Origin: Chloroflexia bacterium
GTDB taxonomy: Bacteria; Chloroflexota; Chloroflexia; Thermomicrobiales; CFX8
Reading direction: 5' to 3'
Assembly (NCBI GenBank): GCA_013696045.1
Contig: JACCZH010000564.1
Location: 1-8,909 of the forward strand
Length of the DNA stretch: 8,909 nucleotides
The notes under the pieces were generated by a model. It was given only the letters and a program-made list of their open reading frames with translations, was not told the DNA's origin and did no database searches. Both the position numbers and the translations under genes were made by a program. Positions within the stretch are counted from its first letter, which is position 1. Each line of letters starts with the position of its first letter. Of the stretch, positions 6,427 to 8,909 are shown piece by piece.

Positions 6427-8538
6427 ATGAGTACTGAAACCGTCTTGAAAGACACGGTTGCGGAGGCCCCGAGGCTGCTCCGGACCAGGAATATTGGCAT
6501 TATCGCCCATATTGACGCGGGAAAGACCACGACGACCGAGCGTATCCTCTTTTACACCGGCAAGGTTCACCGGCCAGGTGAGGTGCACGACGGGTCGGCG
6601 ACGATGGACTGGATGGCCCAGGAGCGCGAGCGCGGCATCACGATTACATCGGCCGCCACCACCTGCTTCTGGCAGGATCACCGCATCAATATTATTGACA
6701 CTCCCGGACACGTCGACTTTACCGCCGAGGTCGAGCGCTCGCTGCGCGTCCTCGACGGCGGAGTTGTGGTGTTCGATGCTGTCGCTGGTGTGGAGCCGCA
6801 ATCCGAGACGGTTTGGCGCCAGGCTGACAAGTACAGCGTTCCGCGAATCTGTTTTGTAAACAAGATGGACCGCACCGGCGCTAATTTCTGGCGCACGGTT
6901 GAGATGATTGTCGATCGCCTGAAGGCCAAGCCGGCGATCATTCAGCTGCCAATTGGCTCAGAATCGGAATATGCCGGCCTCATTGACCTCGTTGATATGG
7001 TCGCCTACATTTTCCATGATGATCTGGGTGAGAACATCGAGAAGACGGATGTTCCGGCTGAGTTCCTTGAAGAGGCGCAGATTCGCCGGGCCGAGCTCGT
7101 TGAGACGATCGCCGAGACCGACGAAGACATGCTCATGCGTTATCTTGAAGGCGAAGAGATCAGCGTTTCCGAGCTTAAAGCTGCGCTTCGTAAGGCCACT
7201 ATCAACTCCGAGCTAGTTCCCATCCTTAACGGCACGGCTCTCAAGAACAAGGGCGTCCAGCGCATGCTCGACGCAGTCATTGATTACCTGCCGTCGCCAT
7301 TGGAAGTTCCGGCGATTCACGGGACGATACCTGGCACTGAAGAGTCGGTTGAGGCACGTGTTACTGACCCCGAGGCTCCATTCGCCGCTCTGGCATTCAA
7401 AATCATGGCCGATCCGCACGTTGGCCGGCTCGCGTTTATTCGTGTCTACTCCGGCACCATGGAGTCGGGCTCCTACGTGCTGAACTCCACCAAGGGCGAC
7501 CGGGAGCGGGTGGGTCGCTTGCTGCAGATGCATGCAAACCACCGCGAAGAGATCCCATCGATTGGCGCTGGCGACATCTGTGCCGTTATCGGTCTGAAAT
7601 CTACCTTTACCGGTGACACGCTTTGCGACCCAAGTCATCCGATTTTGCTGGAGTCGATCAGCTTCCCCGAGCCGGTGATTGAGGTGGCGATCGAGCCCAA
7701 GACCCGCGCCGACCAGGACAAGATGGGTATGGCGCTGGCTCGCCTGGCTGAAGAGGACCCAACCTTCCGGCTGCGAACGGATGAAGACACCGGCCAGACC
7801 ATTATCATGGGTATGGGTGAGCTTCATCTCGACGTCATCGTGGACCGCATGTTGCGCGAGTTCAAGGTCTCGGCCAACGTTGGCAAGCCTCAGGTGGCAT
7901 ACCGGGAGACGATCCAGAAGACGGTCAAAGTTGAGGGCCGCTTCGTTCGCCAGTCCGGTGGCCGCGGTCAGTTCGGCCATGTATGGCTGGAAGTTGAGCC
8001 GATGGAGCGTGGCCATGGCTACGAGTTCGTCGACGCGATCGTTGGCGGCGTGGTTCCTCGTGAGTACATCGGCGCGGTTGGGACGGGCGTCAAGGAAGCG
8101 ATGCAGACTGGTGGGCCGGCTGGTTACCCGATTGTTGACTTGAAGGTGACGCTCTACGACGGTTCTTACCATGATGTCGACTCGTCGGAAATGGCGTTTA
8201 AGATCGCCGGATCCATGGCGCTACAGGAAGCCATCAAACGCGGCCAGGCGCTGGTGCTTGAACCAGTGATGAACGTTGAGGTCATTACTCCTGAAGAATT
8301 TATGGGCGATGTGATTGGCAACCTGAACGCCAAGCGTGGCCGTATTGAAGGCCTCGAGGCGCGAGCCGGCGCGCAGGTTATTCACGCGCTCGTTCCGCTC
8401 TCAAGCATGTTCGGGTACACCACGGAGTTGCGTTCAATGACGCAGGGCCGCGCAGCGTCCTCTATGGAGTTCGCTCACTACGAGCCGCTTCCGTCGCAGT
8501 TGGCAACGGAACTGGTCGCCAAGAATCAGCGCGTGTAA
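6427..8538 (+). CDS. fusA: Translation elongation factor G (703 aa)
   Basis: EF-G is the cytosolic GTPase that drives translocation of tRNA and mRNA on the ribosome and, with ribosome recycling factor, splits ribosomes after termination. The G domain has the P-loop 'AHIDAGKTT' (27-35), switch I ending 'QERERGITITSAA', G3 'DTPGH' (91-95) and G4 'NKMD' (145-148). Domain II begins near 310, domain III covers about 405-480 ('GMGELHLDVIVDRM', 461-474), domain IV about 482-605, and domain V extends to the end ('GRIEGLEARAGAQVIHALVP'). The domain IV tip 'YHDVDSSEMAF' places H582 where E. coli has H583, the residue that enters the decoding site. The length and single copy of all motifs suggest the canonical factor rather than a paralogue. 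The start ATG follows GGAGGA (6408-6413) by 13 bases, a rather long gap. A small stem, TGCGG (6383-6387) with CCGCA (6398-6402), lies just before that site. The gap after rpsG is 63 bases, consistent with one operon. Confidence 0.98.
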   Translation: MSTETVLKDTVAEAPRLLRTRNIGIIAHIDAGKTTTTERILFYTGKVHRPGEVHDGSATMDWMAQERERGITITSAATTCFWQDHRINIIDTPGHVDFTAEVERSLRVLDGGVVVFDAVAGVEPQSETVWRQADKYSVPRICFVNKMDRTGANFWRTVEMIVDRLKAKPAIIQLPIGSESEYAGLIDLVDMVAYIFHDDLGENIEKTDVPAEFLEEAQIRRAELVETIAETDEDMLMRYLEGEEISVSELKAALRKATINSELVPILNGTALKNKGVQRMLDAVIDYLPSPLEVPAIHGTIPGTEESVEARVTDPEAPFAALAFKIMADPHVGRLAFIRVYSGTMESGSYVLNSTKGDRERVGRLLQMHANHREEIPSIGAGDICAVIGLKSTFTGDTLCDPSHPILLESISFPEPVIEVAIEPKTRADQDKMGMALARLAEEDPTFRLRTDEDTGQTIIMGMGELHLDVIVDRMLREFKVSANVGKPQVAYRETIQKTVKVEGRFVRQSGGRGQFGHVWLEVEPMERGHGYEFVDAIVGGVVPREYIGAVGTGVKEAMQTGGPAGYPIVDLKVTLYDGSYHDVDSSEMAFKIAGSMALQEAIKRGQALVLEPVMNVEVITPEEFMGDVIGNLNAKRGRIEGLEARAGAQVIHALVPLSSMFGYTTELRSMTQGRAASSMEFAHYEPLPSQLATELVAKNQRV

Positions 8539-8571
8539 CGCGGATCGTTTTTGTTTCGTTCGATGTAACCT

Positions 8572-8594
8572 GGATTCGTGGCGTACGCGAATCC
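8572..8594 (+). other. Hairpin in the fusA-tuf spacer
   Basis: GGATTCG (8572-8578) is perfectly complementary to CGAATCC (8588-8594); a G-U (8579-8587) and a G-C pair (8580-8586) extend it to nine pairs with a GCGTA loop. It lies between the fusA stop and the tuf ribosome-binding site, with no T-run after it on the + strand (CCGACCGAAAAA follows). A processing site or translational control element for tuf are possibilities; it is not a convincing terminator. Confidence 0.4.
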
Positions 8595-8625
8595 CGACCG
8601 AAAAATACTGGGAGGACTGGGGCAG

Positions 8626-8909
<284 letters not shown>

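Noticed and set aside
7213..8172. Long open frame on the minus strand inside fusA
   Set aside because: It is opposite the conserved EF-G domains and is explained by fusA codon usage; no recognisable protein family appears in it.
8530..8557. CGCG/CGCG mini-stem plus TTTTTGTTT at the fusA stop as a terminator
   Set aside because: The stem is only four pairs, overlaps the stop codon, and is separated from the T-run by five bases; termination before tuf would also be unexpected.
8551..8580. Possible tuf promoter around TTGTTT
   Set aside because: No convincing -10 element lies at a suitable distance; the match is too weak to report as a feature.

Overview
This window is a bacterial core information-processing cluster, all on the + strand. 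In order it holds the 3' end of rpoB, complete rpoC, rpsL, rpsG and fusA, and the 5' end of a tuf gene. This is the classic rpoBC-str arrangement. No mobile element, CRISPR array, tRNA or rRNA gene was seen, and every gene is intact apart from the two cut by the window edges.

The source looks like a free-living bacterium of moderately high GC. Three things point to the Terrabacteria side, with Chloroflexota (for example a Thermomicrobia-like lineage) my best guess and Actinobacteria the main alternative. S12 is the long form with an extra basic segment. RpoC has no large insertion in its trigger loop (unlike Proteobacteria) but has a long coiled-coil insertion near its N-terminus. EF-Tu carries an 'ITIAIAHVEYET' switch-I region resembling actinobacterial forms. 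The assignment is inference and could be wrong at phylum level.

Layout: 1-560 rpoB end; 561-644 short structured spacer; 645-5030 rpoC; 5031-5293 a 263-base control region; 5294-5719 rpsL; 5720-5892 a 173-base structured spacer; 5893-6363 rpsG; 6364-6426 short spacer with ribosome-binding site; 6427-8538 fusA; 8539-8625 spacer with a hairpin; 8626 to the end, tuf.

The control region after rpoC has a 10-bp perfect hairpin (likely rpoBC terminator), then a near-consensus sigma-70-type promoter (TTGACA, 18 bases, TAGAAT), then a leader of about 125 nt ahead of rpsL. The str genes (S12, S7, EF-G, EF-Tu) therefore probably form their own transcription unit, separate from rpoBC.

Most of the interest lies in the non-coding parts. 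The rpsL leader contains a 39-codon open frame that starts with GTG at the predicted transcription start and stops three bases before the rpsL start codon. The rpsL-rpsG spacer holds two well-formed hairpins, the second followed by a short T-run, in the place where S7 controls the str operon in E. coli. No exotic new system is evident; these are candidate regulatory elements in an otherwise conserved housekeeping locus.
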